The position numbers were made by a program, and so were the translations under genes. A stretch of DNA of 25,126 bases, taken from the NCBI GenBank assembly GCA_964554585.1, contig CAZKPD010000023.1, forward strand, positions 1 through 25,126. Direction: 5' to 3'. Numbering within the stretch: position 1 is the stretch's first letter; every line of letters starts with the position of its first letter. Source of the stretch: Perlabentimonas sp964554585. GTDB taxonomy: Bacteria; Bacteroidota; Bacteroidia; Bacteroidales; Tenuifilaceae. The notes below the pieces were generated by a model. That model was given only the letters and a program-made list of their open reading frames with translations, had not been told where the DNA came from and did no database searches. Shown here in pieces: positions 15,528 through 23,656 of this stretch.

Positions 15528-16589
15528 TTACATTGGCTCTTGAGAGTTGTACTTATCACGCCAAAGTGCAATCACTTGTTGCATATCGTCGGGTAGGTCT
15601 GATTCAAAAAACATTTTCTCTCCCGTTTGTGGATGCGTAAATCCTAGGGATTTGGCATGCAAAGCATGCCTGGGGCAAACAGAAAAAGTGTGTTCTACAA
15701 ATTGCTTATACTTGGTGAATATGGGGCCCTTCATTATCAGGTCGCCACCATATCGATCATCATTAAAAATGGGATGGCGAATATAGTTGAGGTGTACCCT
15801 AATCTGGTGGGTACGTCCTGTTTCTAGGTGGCATTCCACCAGGGTAACATAGCCCAATCGCTCCACCACCCGCCAGTGGGTAATGGCATTTCGCCCCGAT
15901 TCTCCATTAGGAAAAACAAACATTTTCATCCTATCGCTGGGGCCACGGCCAATATGAGCATCAATGGTTCCTTCATCCTCTTTCATATCGCCCCAAACCA
16001 AAGCCATATAGGCGCGTTGAGCGGTACGCTCAAAAAATTGCCGAGACAAATGGTTCATGGCACGCTCGGTTTTGGCAATTACCACCAATCCCGAGGTATT
16101 CTTATCTATCCGATGAACCACTCCGGGACGTATTTCGCCCGAGCTAAATAGCGGTACATTGCGCAAATGGTACATCAGCGCATTTACCAGCGTACCCGAA
16201 TAGTTGCCATGCCCCGGGTGTACAACCATACCCGGATCTTTATTGACCACCAGCAGAGTATCATCTTCGAAAACAATATTTATGGGAATCTCCTGAGGGA
16301 TAATCTCTATTTTAAGGGGCGGATGCGGCATCATTATGGAGATGCTATCGCCGGGTTTTACCCGATAGGAAGATTTGGTAGGTTTGCCGTTTACTATGAT
16401 ATTCCCTGCATCGGCGGCAGCCTGAATGCGGCTTCGGCTCACGTTGGGAATTTTTGCCAGAATAAACCGATCCATACGGAGCAGGTTCTGCCCCTGATCC
16501 ACATCTATCCGAAAATGCTCAAAGAGCTCCTGCTCATCCTGGTCCTCATCCAGCTCATCATCCAAATAAAAAAGGTCGTTGCTTACCAT
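15528..16589 (-). CDS. rluD: RluA/RluD-family 23S rRNA pseudouridine synthase
   Basis: Converts uridines of RNA, probably in helix 69 of 23S rRNA, to pseudouridine. An acidic N-terminal tail (about residues 8-25, rich in D and E) comes before an S4 RNA-binding domain (about 36-90; LDRFILAK-like RMDRFILAKIPNVSRSRIQ). The catalytic domain has HRIDKNTSGLVV with catalytic Asp162, then ETGRTHQIRVH. 353 residues is normal. RluA, RluC and RluD share these motifs; the S4 domain favours RluC/RluD over RluA. Its ATG overlaps the end of the T9SS cargo gene by 7 bases, so the two are translated from one transcript. Confidence 0.9.
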   Translation of the reverse strand: MVSNDLFYLDDELDEDQDEQELFEHFRIDVDQGQNLLRMDRFILAKIPNVSRSRIQAAADAGNIIVNGKPTKSSYRVKPGDSISIMMPHPPLKIEIIPQEIPINIVFEDDTLLVVNKDPGMVVHPGHGNYSGTLVNALMYHLRNVPLFSSGEIRPGVVHRIDKNTSGLVVIAKTERAMNHLSRQFFERTAQRAYMALVWGDMKEDEGTIDAHIGRGPSDRMKMFVFPNGESGRNAITHWRVVERLGYVTLVECHLETGRTHQIRVHLNYIRHPIFNDDRYGGDLIMKGPIFTKYKQFVEHTFSVCPRHALHAKSLGFTHPQTGEKMFFESDLPDDMQQVIALWRDKYNSQEPM

Positions 16590-18526
16590 TGGGTTACCAC
16601 CAGTTTTTTGGTTCCCAAAAACTCGCCATTACTCGTTACCCTAACGATATAAGTTCCACTGCTTAGCATGGAAATGTTCAAAGGATTCCCTTGCTCTATT
16701 GGGGTAGCCATCAGCTGCTGTCCGACAAGGTTGAATATTTGTACAAATCCTTGGTCATAGGAATCGGGCAGCTGCACCCACAGCTGGTTAGTGGCCGGAT
16801 TGGGGTAAATGGCAATGGGTTTTTGGTCTTGTATCGGATTAGAGTGTGTAGGCGATTCGGTAAGCTTTCCAAAAGCGGGCCTAAGCATTAGGGAGCCGTT
16901 ATACGCAGTATTGGACCACTGTCCCCCAATATTATAAAAAATCTTATTGCTGTTGTTTCTATTCTTATCAAATCCCACGTTAAGCATTTCGGCAGTGGTT
17001 TGAATCCATCCTATGTAAAAAATTCCTTTGGGCAGAATCAGCTCTTCATTTATTTTGTACAGTACAAATCGGTTAAGGCTATCGGCAAAAAGTGGGCGGA
17101 GCCCAAGCTGTTGGTAAACCAATTTTCCGGGTTTCCCGTTGTTGTCATCCCAAACAGCCAGCTTAAAATATTTCTGGTTTGCATCGCCCTTGGTCCTATT
17201 GAAATACATGTATAATCCCACCAGCTTATCCTCTTTGTAGCTCGTAAATTTAACGGCCACTTGGGCTGCTTGGGCACCTTCGCCAAAAATACCGTACCCC
17301 CCTTCGGCCGAGCCATCATCAAGAGCATAAAAATTCTTGAACTCCTGTGAATAGCTTACCGTATCATTCCAACAGAACGGATAGGGATCTTCGGTTACCA
17401 GATATGCGGTAAAGGTGTACCGTGCAGAATCGGCCCATGCCGACTGAAAATCGTACACATACTCACGAGTAAACGAAAAATCGCTTAGGGATGGAATATT
17501 TTCGGCGGCTGCCGAGAAGTTGTACTCATCGTCATTGGAATGGTTATAAATGCTAAACCTCCGGGTTACCTGCCTTCCGTCGGGGCTCTCATCTTGATTA
17601 AGATTTCTGTAGAGTATTTTAAACTGCATCGGATTGGTAAGCTCATTGGCGCGTGCATCGGTATTGAAATGCGTCCAAGGCACCGATTCGTAATTCTTAA
17701 GCACACTTCCCAGCGGCCTAGCAAAAGTAATATCGTAAAGTAGCGTGTCGTAGTATGCCCTATGCCTATCGATATATACCTGATCGATATGCCAATGGTC
17801 GCAGTTAGCAATGAGACCGGGGACACTTGTGTTTTGCTGAAGTGAGGCATAGTTCCGAAAACGGAAACGGAAACCCTCATTTAGGTACTGTTCGCCAAGA
17901 ATAGGGAAATGAACCCTATGGAACGTCCTGTGCAGGCTATCGGACTGGATTACTTTAACCGCCTGTGCGCTTAACCTGTTGACATGTCTAAGGGTTTGGT
18001 TCTCCATATCCACCCAAGCAGCCCATGCCCCAACCCATTGGTCTTCCTGTGAATCATAAAACTCCAAGATCAGAGAATCCCGTATGCTAGGCTGAAAGCC
18101 CAAGCCTTGGGGTTGAAATACAAAGCTAAGGTAGATGGTGGTATCCAGCGGAAAATTTAGGTTAATGGGATGTGAAGTTAGGGTATCGGCAGAAAACGGC
18201 AAAGCCGAGGCAGCGGGATAAAGGTTTCCGTTGTGGTTATACGCATCAAAAGTTGCAACACCTATTGAGGGTGGATTGATACCATACATAGTATTCACGA
18301 AAACTCCAGCACCATTCCAAAAGTCAGATGTTGGAAAGGATTGTCCCCTGGCAAAATCATCAAAAAAAGGAAGTTCAAGGGTTATTTTCGCCCCATTTTT
18401 TTCGGCGTGATTATCTAAGGGCATAGAGTGAAGCCCTACCAAAACCTCCTGTGCCTGTTGGGCACAAAGGGGGGTGATGGGCAACAATAGTATCAGAAAA
18501 AATAGCGCTCTAAAAAGTGTTCTCAT
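16583..18526 (-). CDS. T9SS type A sorting domain-containing secreted protein
   Basis: Predicted secreted or surface-attached protein. It has a signal peptide (MRTLFRALFFLILLLPITPLCAQ) and a C-terminal type A sorting domain of about 75 residues: IAIYPNPATNQLWVQL, then the LVGQQL and SSGTYIVRV segments and a basic KKLVV end, as recognised by the type IX secretion system. The middle (~550 residues) is beta-rich with FFDDFARGQSFPTSDFW near the start and no enzyme motif I can identify. I chose the ATG at 18524-18526; the longer frame starts at TTG (18535). It lies 51 bases behind the PASTA gene and overlaps rluD by 7 bases, an unusual spot for a secreted cargo. Confidence 0.88.
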   Translation of the reverse strand: MRTLFRALFFLILLLPITPLCAQQAQEVLVGLHSMPLDNHAEKNGAKITLELPFFDDFARGQSFPTSDFWNGAGVFVNTMYGINPPSIGVATFDAYNHNGNLYPAASALPFSADTLTSHPINLNFPLDTTIYLSFVFQPQGLGFQPSIRDSLILEFYDSQEDQWVGAWAAWVDMENQTLRHVNRLSAQAVKVIQSDSLHRTFHRVHFPILGEQYLNEGFRFRFRNYASLQQNTSVPGLIANCDHWHIDQVYIDRHRAYYDTLLYDITFARPLGSVLKNYESVPWTHFNTDARANELTNPMQFKILYRNLNQDESPDGRQVTRRFSIYNHSNDDEYNFSAAAENIPSLSDFSFTREYVYDFQSAWADSARYTFTAYLVTEDPYPFCWNDTVSYSQEFKNFYALDDGSAEGGYGIFGEGAQAAQVAVKFTSYKEDKLVGLYMYFNRTKGDANQKYFKLAVWDDNNGKPGKLVYQQLGLRPLFADSLNRFVLYKINEELILPKGIFYIGWIQTTAEMLNVGFDKNRNNSNKIFYNIGGQWSNTAYNGSLMLRPAFGKLTESPTHSNPIQDQKPIAIYPNPATNQLWVQLPDSYDQGFVQIFNLVGQQLMATPIEQGNPLNISMLSSGTYIVRVTSNGEFLGTKKLVVTQW

Positions 18527-18577
18527 CCTAAACAAGCCCTTAACAGTTTTATTAATCCACCAGAATTACTGGTTGCT

Positions 18578-19405
18578 CTACTCCTTTTTCGGTTCAATGT
18601 CAACGGGAATTCTTGACTCATTAAGAGTTAACCACAAATCGACAATGGCTCCATACCCGATATTAACCATGGTAGCCGGATTGGGATATTGGCTATACAC
18701 CCTAGCTGCCAATGAGTCGGAATGGTCAAGAACGGTATCGTCAAAAGTAAACCTTCCTAAATTTAACGAAGCTTCGTGCAAAAGATTGCGTGCTTCGCTT
18801 AAAGTCATACCAATTACCCGGGGTAAAATCGTTGTTTCGTTATATAACCCCTTCCCAAGCACCAAGGTTATTTCAGAACCTCTTGGAATTTTCTCTCCAG
18901 GCTCAATATTCTCTTTAGCATACTGCTGCTCCAACACATTATTTACCGCAATGTCTGCAACAAAGGTGAGGCGTCCTAGCTTAAAACCCTGCAGCTGTAG
19001 TACCGATTTGGCCTGCCTAAGAGTAAGCCCCACCACATTGGGCATTTCTTCAAGGATTGGGTTAATGGCATTGGAGGTTACAAATATCTTACGGTTGGGT
19101 TTAACCCTGGTATCGGACTTTGGATTCTGATCTACAATGGTTCCCGGTTTACGGGTTACAATATAGACAGAGTCGGTTATCTCCAATCTTAACCGTTTGG
19201 AGTTTGCCAACTCTTTTGCTTGTTGTATAGTAAGTGAAGAGAACTCGGGAACAGCCACATAAGAGCCATGTCCGGTAAATATGCGCAGAAAAGTAAAGAA
19301 TAGAAAGGCTGATAAACCCAAAATTCCAATGGCCAACAGAGGTGTTTTTACCAACGGGTGCAGAAAGAATTTTTTAAGAAAATCTTTTAGCTTTTGCTTA
19401 AACAT
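18578..19405 (-). CDS. Membrane-anchored PASTA-domain protein
   Basis: A 275-residue envelope protein with a short basic cytoplasmic N-terminus, one membrane span (about 20-41) and three predicted PASTA domains outside (about 48-113, 118-185, 192-262). Each has the xPxxxGxTxxxAxxxL pattern: VPEFSSLTIQQAKEL, MPNVVGLTLRQAKSVL and LPRVIGMTLSEARNLL. PASTA domains bind muropeptides or peptidoglycan in Ser/Thr kinases and class B penicillin-binding proteins, but neither a kinase nor a transpeptidase domain is present here. A cell-wall role is inferred from domain type and closeness to ddl. It heads the PASTA - T9SS cargo - rluD transcript. Confidence 0.92.
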   Translation of the reverse strand: MFKQKLKDFLKKFFLHPLVKTPLLAIGILGLSAFLFFTFLRIFTGHGSYVAVPEFSSLTIQQAKELANSKRLRLEITDSVYIVTRKPGTIVDQNPKSDTRVKPNRKIFVTSNAINPILEEMPNVVGLTLRQAKSVLQLQGFKLGRLTFVADIAVNNVLEQQYAKENIEPGEKIPRGSEITLVLGKGLYNETTILPRVIGMTLSEARNLLHEASLNLGRFTFDDTVLDHSDSLAARVYSQYPNPATMVNIGYGAIVDLWLTLNESRIPVDIEPKKE

Positions 19406-19451
19406 AGTAAATGCGTGTTAGTGTGTAGGCTGCTAATGCTGAACCAAAGAA

Positions 19452-19459
19452 CAAAAATA
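19452..19459 (-). promoter_or_regulatory. Predicted -7 promoter element for the PASTA gene operon
   Basis: The minus strand reads TATTTTTG, a full match to TAnnTTTG, 46 bases before the PASTA gene's ATG. No clear -33 box. Confidence 0.4.
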
Positions 19460-19531
19460 CAATTAAATGGCATACAGAATGCGTTGAGCCTGAAATTATG
19501 GTTCTAAGTGAACGAAAGTAAACAGAACCAA

Positions 19532-20668
19532 TCAATAGGTTTTAATATGATTATAGAGCGAATCTCGCTCTATGGGCGTTTTCCCTAGGGAACGAATGAT
19601 TCCACAAACCTCATCTACGCTCATAGCGGGAGACTGGTCTTCGGCACCGGCCATGCTATAAATTCGTGTGGAATTATCAATGGTTCCATCCAGGTCGTCG
19701 GCTCCAAAGCTAAGCGCCAGCTTAGCAGCCGATTTGCCAAGCATAGGCCAATAGGCCTTTAGGTGTGAGATGTTATCCAAAAAAATACGAGCCACGGCAA
19801 AATTTCGCATATCCTCCACAGTAGAAACTTCACCCATGCTGCTCATCTCATTATCCTTAGCCTTAAACTTAAGCGGGATAAAACAGTTAAACCCTCCAGT
19901 TTTATCCTGTAGGTCCCTCAGATCATTCATATGCTCAACCCGATGCGCATAGGTTTCGGCATGGCCGTAAAGCATGGTTGCATTTGAGGTTAACCCCTGC
20001 TTATGCGCCGCTTCATGGATCTCGAGCCAACGAGCCCAAGAGGTTTTGGTCCCACAAATGCTCCTTCTCAGCTCCTGATCGGCAATCTCTGCACCACCGC
20101 CCGGAATCGAATCGAGCCCACAGGCTTTTAGCCTTCGTATGCCCTCCTGGGGCGTTACCCCCGATTTGATGAAAGCAAAATCTAGCTCCACCGCCGAGAA
20201 CGCTTTAATATGAAGCCTAGGATTCTCCTCCTTAATGGCTTTTACCATTTTACAGTAGTAGTTCAAATCCCAATGCGGATGAACTCCACCGGTAATATGC
20301 ACCTCGGTAGCCTGCTCGTTTGCCCTACTCCTAACCTCATTCACAATATCGTCAATGGAAAGCAGCCAAGCCCCCTCATCGCCTTCACTCCGACGGTATG
20401 AGCAGAAAGTGCAACGGTGGATGCATATATTGGTGGGTTCAATATGAAAATTGCGATTAAAGAGTACGCTATTGCCATTAATGCGCTTAGCCACATGGGA
20501 GGCCAGCACGCCCAACAGCCCAAGTTCTGCGCTGCTATAAAGTACTAACGCATCGGAAGTGGAAATACGCTCACCCTTAAAAATCTTTTTGATTATGGGA
20601 TTGAGCTGCTCCTGTGGAGCCATTTGAGCCATCACCTCATGGAGGTTGCTATCAGACAGTTCAAACAT
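19532..20668 (-). CDS. mqnE: Aminofutalosine synthase (MqnE), radical SAM
   Basis: Radical SAM enzyme of the futalosine menaquinone route, which joins the MqnA product to SAM-derived adenosine to give aminofutalosine. The cluster motif CxxxCxxC is Cys82, Cys86 and Cys89 (CIHRCTFCSY). The SAM-binding and substrate parts include EVHITGGVHP, IKAFSAVE, SIPGGGAEI and the ICGTKTSWARW segment that favours MqnE over the related dehypoxanthine futalosine cyclase MqnC. The length of 378 is normal. It has its own promoter and no other mqn gene is nearby in this window. The product would feed menaquinone used by the NDH-2 coded at 10743-12011. Confidence 0.92.
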   Translation of the reverse strand: MFELSDSNLHEVMAQMAPQEQLNPIIKKIFKGERISTSDALVLYSSAELGLLGVLASHVAKRINGNSVLFNRNFHIEPTNICIHRCTFCSYRRSEGDEGAWLLSIDDIVNEVRSRANEQATEVHITGGVHPHWDLNYYCKMVKAIKEENPRLHIKAFSAVELDFAFIKSGVTPQEGIRRLKACGLDSIPGGGAEIADQELRRSICGTKTSWARWLEIHEAAHKQGLTSNATMLYGHAETYAHRVEHMNDLRDLQDKTGGFNCFIPLKFKAKDNEMSSMGEVSTVEDMRNFAVARIFLDNISHLKAYWPMLGKSAAKLALSFGADDLDGTIDNSTRIYSMAGAEDQSPAMSVDEVCGIIRSLGKTPIERDSLYNHIKTY

Positions 20669-20700
20669 TATTTTTCAAATTGAGAATAATCGTAATGGAG

Positions 20701-20708
20701 CAAAAGTA
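20701..20708 (-). promoter_or_regulatory. Predicted -7 promoter element for mqnE
   Basis: The minus strand reads TACTTTTG, a full match to TAnnTTTG, 32 bases before the mqnE ATG. It lies just downstream of the rpmH terminator, so mqnE is likely transcribed separately. Confidence 0.45.
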
Positions 20709-20753
20709 ACGAAAATGCGCCATAAAGAGGGAGAAAGTGTAAAGCGTAAAAAT

Positions 20754-20785
20754 AAAAAAAGAGCCAATCGTTACACGACTAGCTC
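20754..20785 (-). terminator. Rho-independent terminator of rpmH
   Basis: On the minus strand a 10-base-pair stem (20776-20785 with 20761-20770, two G-T pairs) with a 5-base loop is followed by seven T residues (20760-20754). It lies 25 bases after the rpmH stop codon. Confidence 0.88.
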
Positions 20786-20810
20786 CAAAATATCGTAGCG
20801 GTTCCCGAGC

Positions 20811-20969
20811 CTATCTTTTGTGACGGGGCTCATCGGATACCGTTAATTTTTTTCTCCCTTTGGCACGGCGGGAAGCCAACACCCTACGGCCATTAGCAGT
20901 TGCCATGCGCTCGCGGAACCCGTGTTTGTTTTTTCTTTTCCGGTTCGATGGTTGGAATGTTCTTTTCAT
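20811..20969 (-). CDS. rpmH: 50S ribosomal protein L34
   Basis: A 52-residue, very basic protein of the large ribosomal subunit. The translation begins MKRTFQPSNRKRKNKHGF and continues RERMATANGRRVLASRRAKGRKKL, the almost invariant L34 pattern, with the short C-terminal extension (TVSDEPRHKR) seen in Bacteroidota. ATG is at 20967-20969 and TAG at 20811-20813. It has its own promoter, a hairpin leader and a strong terminator, so it forms a separate unit between rsmG and mqnE. The usual neighbours rnpA and dnaA are not seen, which is common in this phylum. Confidence 0.97.
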   Translation of the reverse strand: MKRTFQPSNRKRKNKHGFRERMATANGRRVLASRRAKGRKKLTVSDEPRHKR

Positions 20970-21030
20970 CGCTATTAATTCTTTATATTATTTATTTTTT
21001 TGCTTGTCAATCCAAAAAGGCTAATAAACC

Positions 21031-21052
21031 GTGCCCTTTATTTCAGGGGCAC
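21031..21052 (-). promoter_or_regulatory. Hairpin at the 5' end of the rpmH leader
   Basis: GTGCCC and GGGCAC form a perfect 6-base stem with a 10-base loop directly after the predicted -7 box of rpmH, so it should lie at the extreme 5' end of the mRNA. It may protect the message from decay or mark the end of upstream transcription; neither can be decided here. Confidence 0.4.
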
Positions 21053-21059
21053 AAATGTA
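21052..21059 (-). promoter_or_regulatory. Predicted -7 promoter element for rpmH
   Basis: The minus strand reads TACATTTG, a full match to TAnnTTTG, about 83 bases before the L34 start codon. Nineteen bases upstream is TTTT, a 3-of-4 match to the -33 box. Confidence 0.45.
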
Positions 21060-21136
21060 GCTAAGTTTTTTTAAAGAGAAAAAGGAATTGACAAAAAACC
21101 TAAAAAAACATTTGGCATCTACTTAAAAGTGGCAAA

Positions 21137-21757
21137 CTACCGAGAAATATAGATAACCCACTTCTCTTCGAAGAACTCTTCCTCAAAGAAGCTGGATATT
21201 TTCCACTTCTCCACCCTTTTTCCGAAGGGTTTAATCTCTTGGGCCACATCGCCACCCTTAAGGGCAATTACCCCATTGGCTAAACCGTTAAACCCTCCTT
21301 GGGTAATCGTGTTTTTTGTCCATTCCATTAGCTGGGGCACGGGGGCTACCGCACGCGTTACCGCAAAATCAAACCTTTTATTCAGTTCCTCCACCCTAGC
21401 CTTTTGGGTTGTTACATTGGTTAAACCAAGCTCTTCGCCCACCGATTGGGCTACCAAAATCTTTTTCCCAATGGAATCGACTAGGGTAAAAGATACCTGA
21501 GGGAAGAGGATGGCCAAGGGGATTCCGGGAAACCCTCCGCCCGTTCCCACATCCAGCACCTTCGTATTTTTGGCAAACGAAATCACCTTGGCTATGGCCA
21601 AGGAGTGCAGCACATGCCTAACCGCAAGGTTTTCAACATCCTTTCGAGAAATCACATTGATTTTTGCATTCCACTCTTGGTATAGCTGCGGGAGCCGCAT
21701 TAGCTGTTGGCGCTGCTCTGCCGTAAGCTCGGGGAAATACCCAAAAACAACTTCCAT
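21137..21757 (-). CDS. rsmG: 16S rRNA (guanine527-N7)-methyltransferase RsmG
   Basis: SAM-dependent methyltransferase that methylates G527 of 16S rRNA; loss gives low-level streptomycin resistance in several bacteria. The 206-residue protein has the N-terminal YQEWNAKINVISRKD and ENLAVRHVLHSL segments, the SAM-binding VLDVGTGGGFPGIPLAI (GTGGG at 71-75), VDSIGKK, and AVTRAVAPVPQLMEW. The length is normal. Three bases separate it from the ECF sigma gene upstream, so it is the last gene of the glycosyltransferase - sigma - rsmG transcript. No gidA/mnmG neighbour is present. Confidence 0.95.
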   Translation of the reverse strand: MEVVFGYFPELTAEQRQQLMRLPQLYQEWNAKINVISRKDVENLAVRHVLHSLAIAKVISFAKNTKVLDVGTGGGFPGIPLAILFPQVSFTLVDSIGKKILVAQSVGEELGLTNVTTQKARVEELNKRFDFAVTRAVAPVPQLMEWTKNTITQGGFNGLANGVIALKGGDVAQEIKPFGKRVEKWKISSFFEEEFFEEKWVIYISR

Positions 21758-21760
21758 AGC

Positions 21761-22372
21761 CTATGACTCTTGGGAATTATTGACTAAAATATTGTAGAGC
21801 AATTCGCGCGCTCTAAAAAGCTGTGCTTTAACGGTGCCCAACGGAATATTAAGCTCATCCGCAATCTCAACATAGGAGTACTCCTGAAAATACCTTAGCT
21901 CTATCAGCTTTCGATAACGAGGTTTGAGCTTCAAAACCAGCTCTTTCACCAGCTGAATATTCTGTTCCTTTATCAGGTTCTCTTCCGGATCGAGCACCCC
22001 TGACAGCAAATTGGATGCAGGTACCGATTGACCTCCCTCGCCATCCTCGGAGGGTTGGTCAATGGAAACATGGGTTTCCCTCTTCTTGCGAATAAAATCG
22101 ATGCAATTATTGGTGGCTATCTTAAAAAGCCAAGTGCTAAACGCATAGTTTGGTGTATACTGTTGTATGCTCTTAAAAGCTTTGCCAAACGCCTCAATGG
22201 TCAGATCATCGGCATCGCTCTTATTGTTCACCATTTTTAGAAGCATAAAATAGATAGGATCTCTATACCTGTCCAACAGCTCAGCATATGCGCTTTGATC
22301 TCCAGCTATCGCCTTGTGAACCAGCTGCAAATCGTACCTTCCCTTATCCGATAGGTTTGAGCCTACTTCCAT
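21761..22372 (-). CDS. ECF-type RNA polymerase sigma factor (sigma-70 family)
   Basis: Alternative sigma factor of 203 residues. Region 2 is at about 25-95, with the core-binding and -10 contact segment DADDLTIEAFGKAFKSIQQY and the STWLFKIATNNCIDFIRKKR end. After an acidic, glycine-rich linker (about 100-130) comes region 4 at about 145-195, with the helix-turn-helix YSYVEIADELNIPLGTVKAQLFRARELL. Region 3 is missing, as in ECF sigmas. No anti-sigma gene lies next to it; its neighbours are rsmG and a glycosyltransferase, whose end overlaps its start by 10 bases. The target regulon cannot be told. Confidence 0.92.
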   Translation of the reverse strand: MEVGSNLSDKGRYDLQLVHKAIAGDQSAYAELLDRYRDPIYFMLLKMVNNKSDADDLTIEAFGKAFKSIQQYTPNYAFSTWLFKIATNNCIDFIRKKRETHVSIDQPSEDGEGGQSVPASNLLSGVLDPEENLIKEQNIQLVKELVLKLKPRYRKLIELRYFQEYSYVEIADELNIPLGTVKAQLFRARELLYNILVNNSQES

Positions 22373-23511
22373 TTTTTTTGTTTTAAAGATACTCTATTTA
22401 TCAGCATAAACAAAGCATAAAACATGGGCGAAAACAAATCGTATGCAACTGAAATGAAAAATAATTTCTTTTCGTTTAACCGCCTTTTTACCAATCCTAA
22501 GATTAGCTGTACCACTAGCAATCGAAATAGTAAAACTGAAGCCACAATAATTGGATAAAATCCGGTGCTGATTAGGTAGATACCGGTGGCCCAAAACAGT
22601 ACTCTAGAAATGGGCTCCCACCCAAGCCTCCACTTAACACTTTTCCTGTAAAGGGGGCTAGTTGTAAGGTGCCTTCTTTTTTGCCTTACCCACTCCGAAA
22701 ACGTTTCGGCAGCGCTAGAACGGGTATGCGCATTGGCTCTAATCTCTATAACGGTATTGTGCTTAGTGGCAACCTCCTGAATAAACAGATCATCATCGCC
22801 CGAAAGGATATGGCTATGGGAAGCAAAGCCTTTATTATTCATATAGAGCTCTTTGGTGTAGGCCAAATTTCGACCCACCCCCATATAGGGCCTTTTTGCT
22901 AACGAAAAACCCAAATATTGCATTGCAACATACAGTGTATCAATCCGAACTAACTTGTTTAAAAGACCCTTAGCATGGAAGTAGCCTCCATACCCCAAAA
23001 TGATGCTATGCTTGTGGCTAAAATTTTCAGCCATGCACTTTATCCAATCCTTGCTTTCCGGCTTACAATCTGCATCGGTCAATAAAATCTGGTTATGGCT
23101 GGCGGCCTTAATACCAACTGTTAGCGCCAACTTTTTACCATGGGTAAACTTTACATCGGGCTGTATGGTGGTTACCCTCAAATGCTTGTACTGGGCAGCC
23201 AAGCGTTGCAGCAAAAGTTCTGAGTCGTCCGAAGAGCAATCGTTTACCACCACCACCTCATAATCGGGATAATCCTGCTCAAGCACCGAAGGCAGGTAAA
23301 GGGCCAAATTCTCCTCCTCATTTCGTGCACAGATAACCACGGAAACGGGATCATACTGTTTGGAAGAGTTTTTTGTGGCTAATGAAGATTTACAAAATGA
23401 AACCCTACCATACACAAAAAGGTAGTAGTAGAGCTGAATAAGCAGTAGAATGCCTAGGGTTAAGAATGCGTAAAACTCGTAATGAGTTAACTCAAAGAAA
23501 TATAGATTCAC
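22363..23511 (-). CDS. Family 2 membrane glycosyltransferase
   Basis: Inverting GT-A fold glycosyltransferase set in the inner membrane. One span near residues 11-33 comes before the catalytic domain (about 55-285), with VSVVICARNEEENL, VVNDCSSDDSE, the metal-binding Asp146-Ala-Asp148 (LLTDADCKPE), the SGDDDLF acidic motif near 238-243 and QKRRH at 277-281, a variant of the QxxRW motif of processive enzymes. Three C-terminal spans (about 302-325, 325-342, 350-372) follow. The start codon is GTG; no in-frame ATG is available nearby. It overlaps the sigma gene by 10 bases. Likely role: building an envelope glycan or lipid-linked sugar; the substrate is unknown. Confidence 0.88.
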   Translation of the reverse strand: MNLYFFELTHYEFYAFLTLGILLLIQLYYYLFVYGRVSFCKSSLATKNSSKQYDPVSVVICARNEEENLALYLPSVLEQDYPDYEVVVVNDCSSDDSELLLQRLAAQYKHLRVTTIQPDVKFTHGKKLALTVGIKAASHNQILLTDADCKPESKDWIKCMAENFSHKHSIILGYGGYFHAKGLLNKLVRIDTLYVAMQYLGFSLAKRPYMGVGRNLAYTKELYMNNKGFASHSHILSGDDDLFIQEVATKHNTVIEIRANAHTRSSAAETFSEWVRQKRRHLTTSPLYRKSVKWRLGWEPISRVLFWATGIYLISTGFYPIIVASVLLFRLLVVQLILGLVKRRLNEKKLFFISVAYDLFSPMFYALFMLINRVSLKQKKWK

Positions 23512-23564
23512 TATGTATGCGGCTTTAAAGACGGTACAATTTTATTAAAGTTTTTCGGGTTTAG

Positions 23565-23572
23565 CAAAGGTA
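23565..23572 (-). promoter_or_regulatory. Predicted -7 promoter element for the glycosyltransferase - sigma - rsmG operon
   Basis: The minus strand reads TACCTTTG, a full match to TAnnTTTG, about 53 bases before the GTG start. Confidence 0.45.
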
Positions 23573-23611
23573 TCATAGAACGGCTATTTAAGAAATTTAT
23601 TACTTTTCTGC

Positions 23612-23619
23612 TATCTTTG
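23612..23619 (+). promoter_or_regulatory. Predicted -7 promoter element for the TPR membrane protein
   Basis: TATCTTTG is a full match to TAnnTTTG, 37 bases before the ATG at 23657. It lies back to back with the glycosyltransferase promoter element, 39 bases away. Confidence 0.45.
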
Positions 23620-23656
23620 ACCATTGGAGTAGGGATTTATAAAAGAGTATTCTCAA

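Noticed and set aside
17050..17880. Several open frames of 92-104 codons within the T9SS cargo gene
   Set aside because: They are out-of-frame shadows of the cargo gene; composition is odd and no domain is recognisable.
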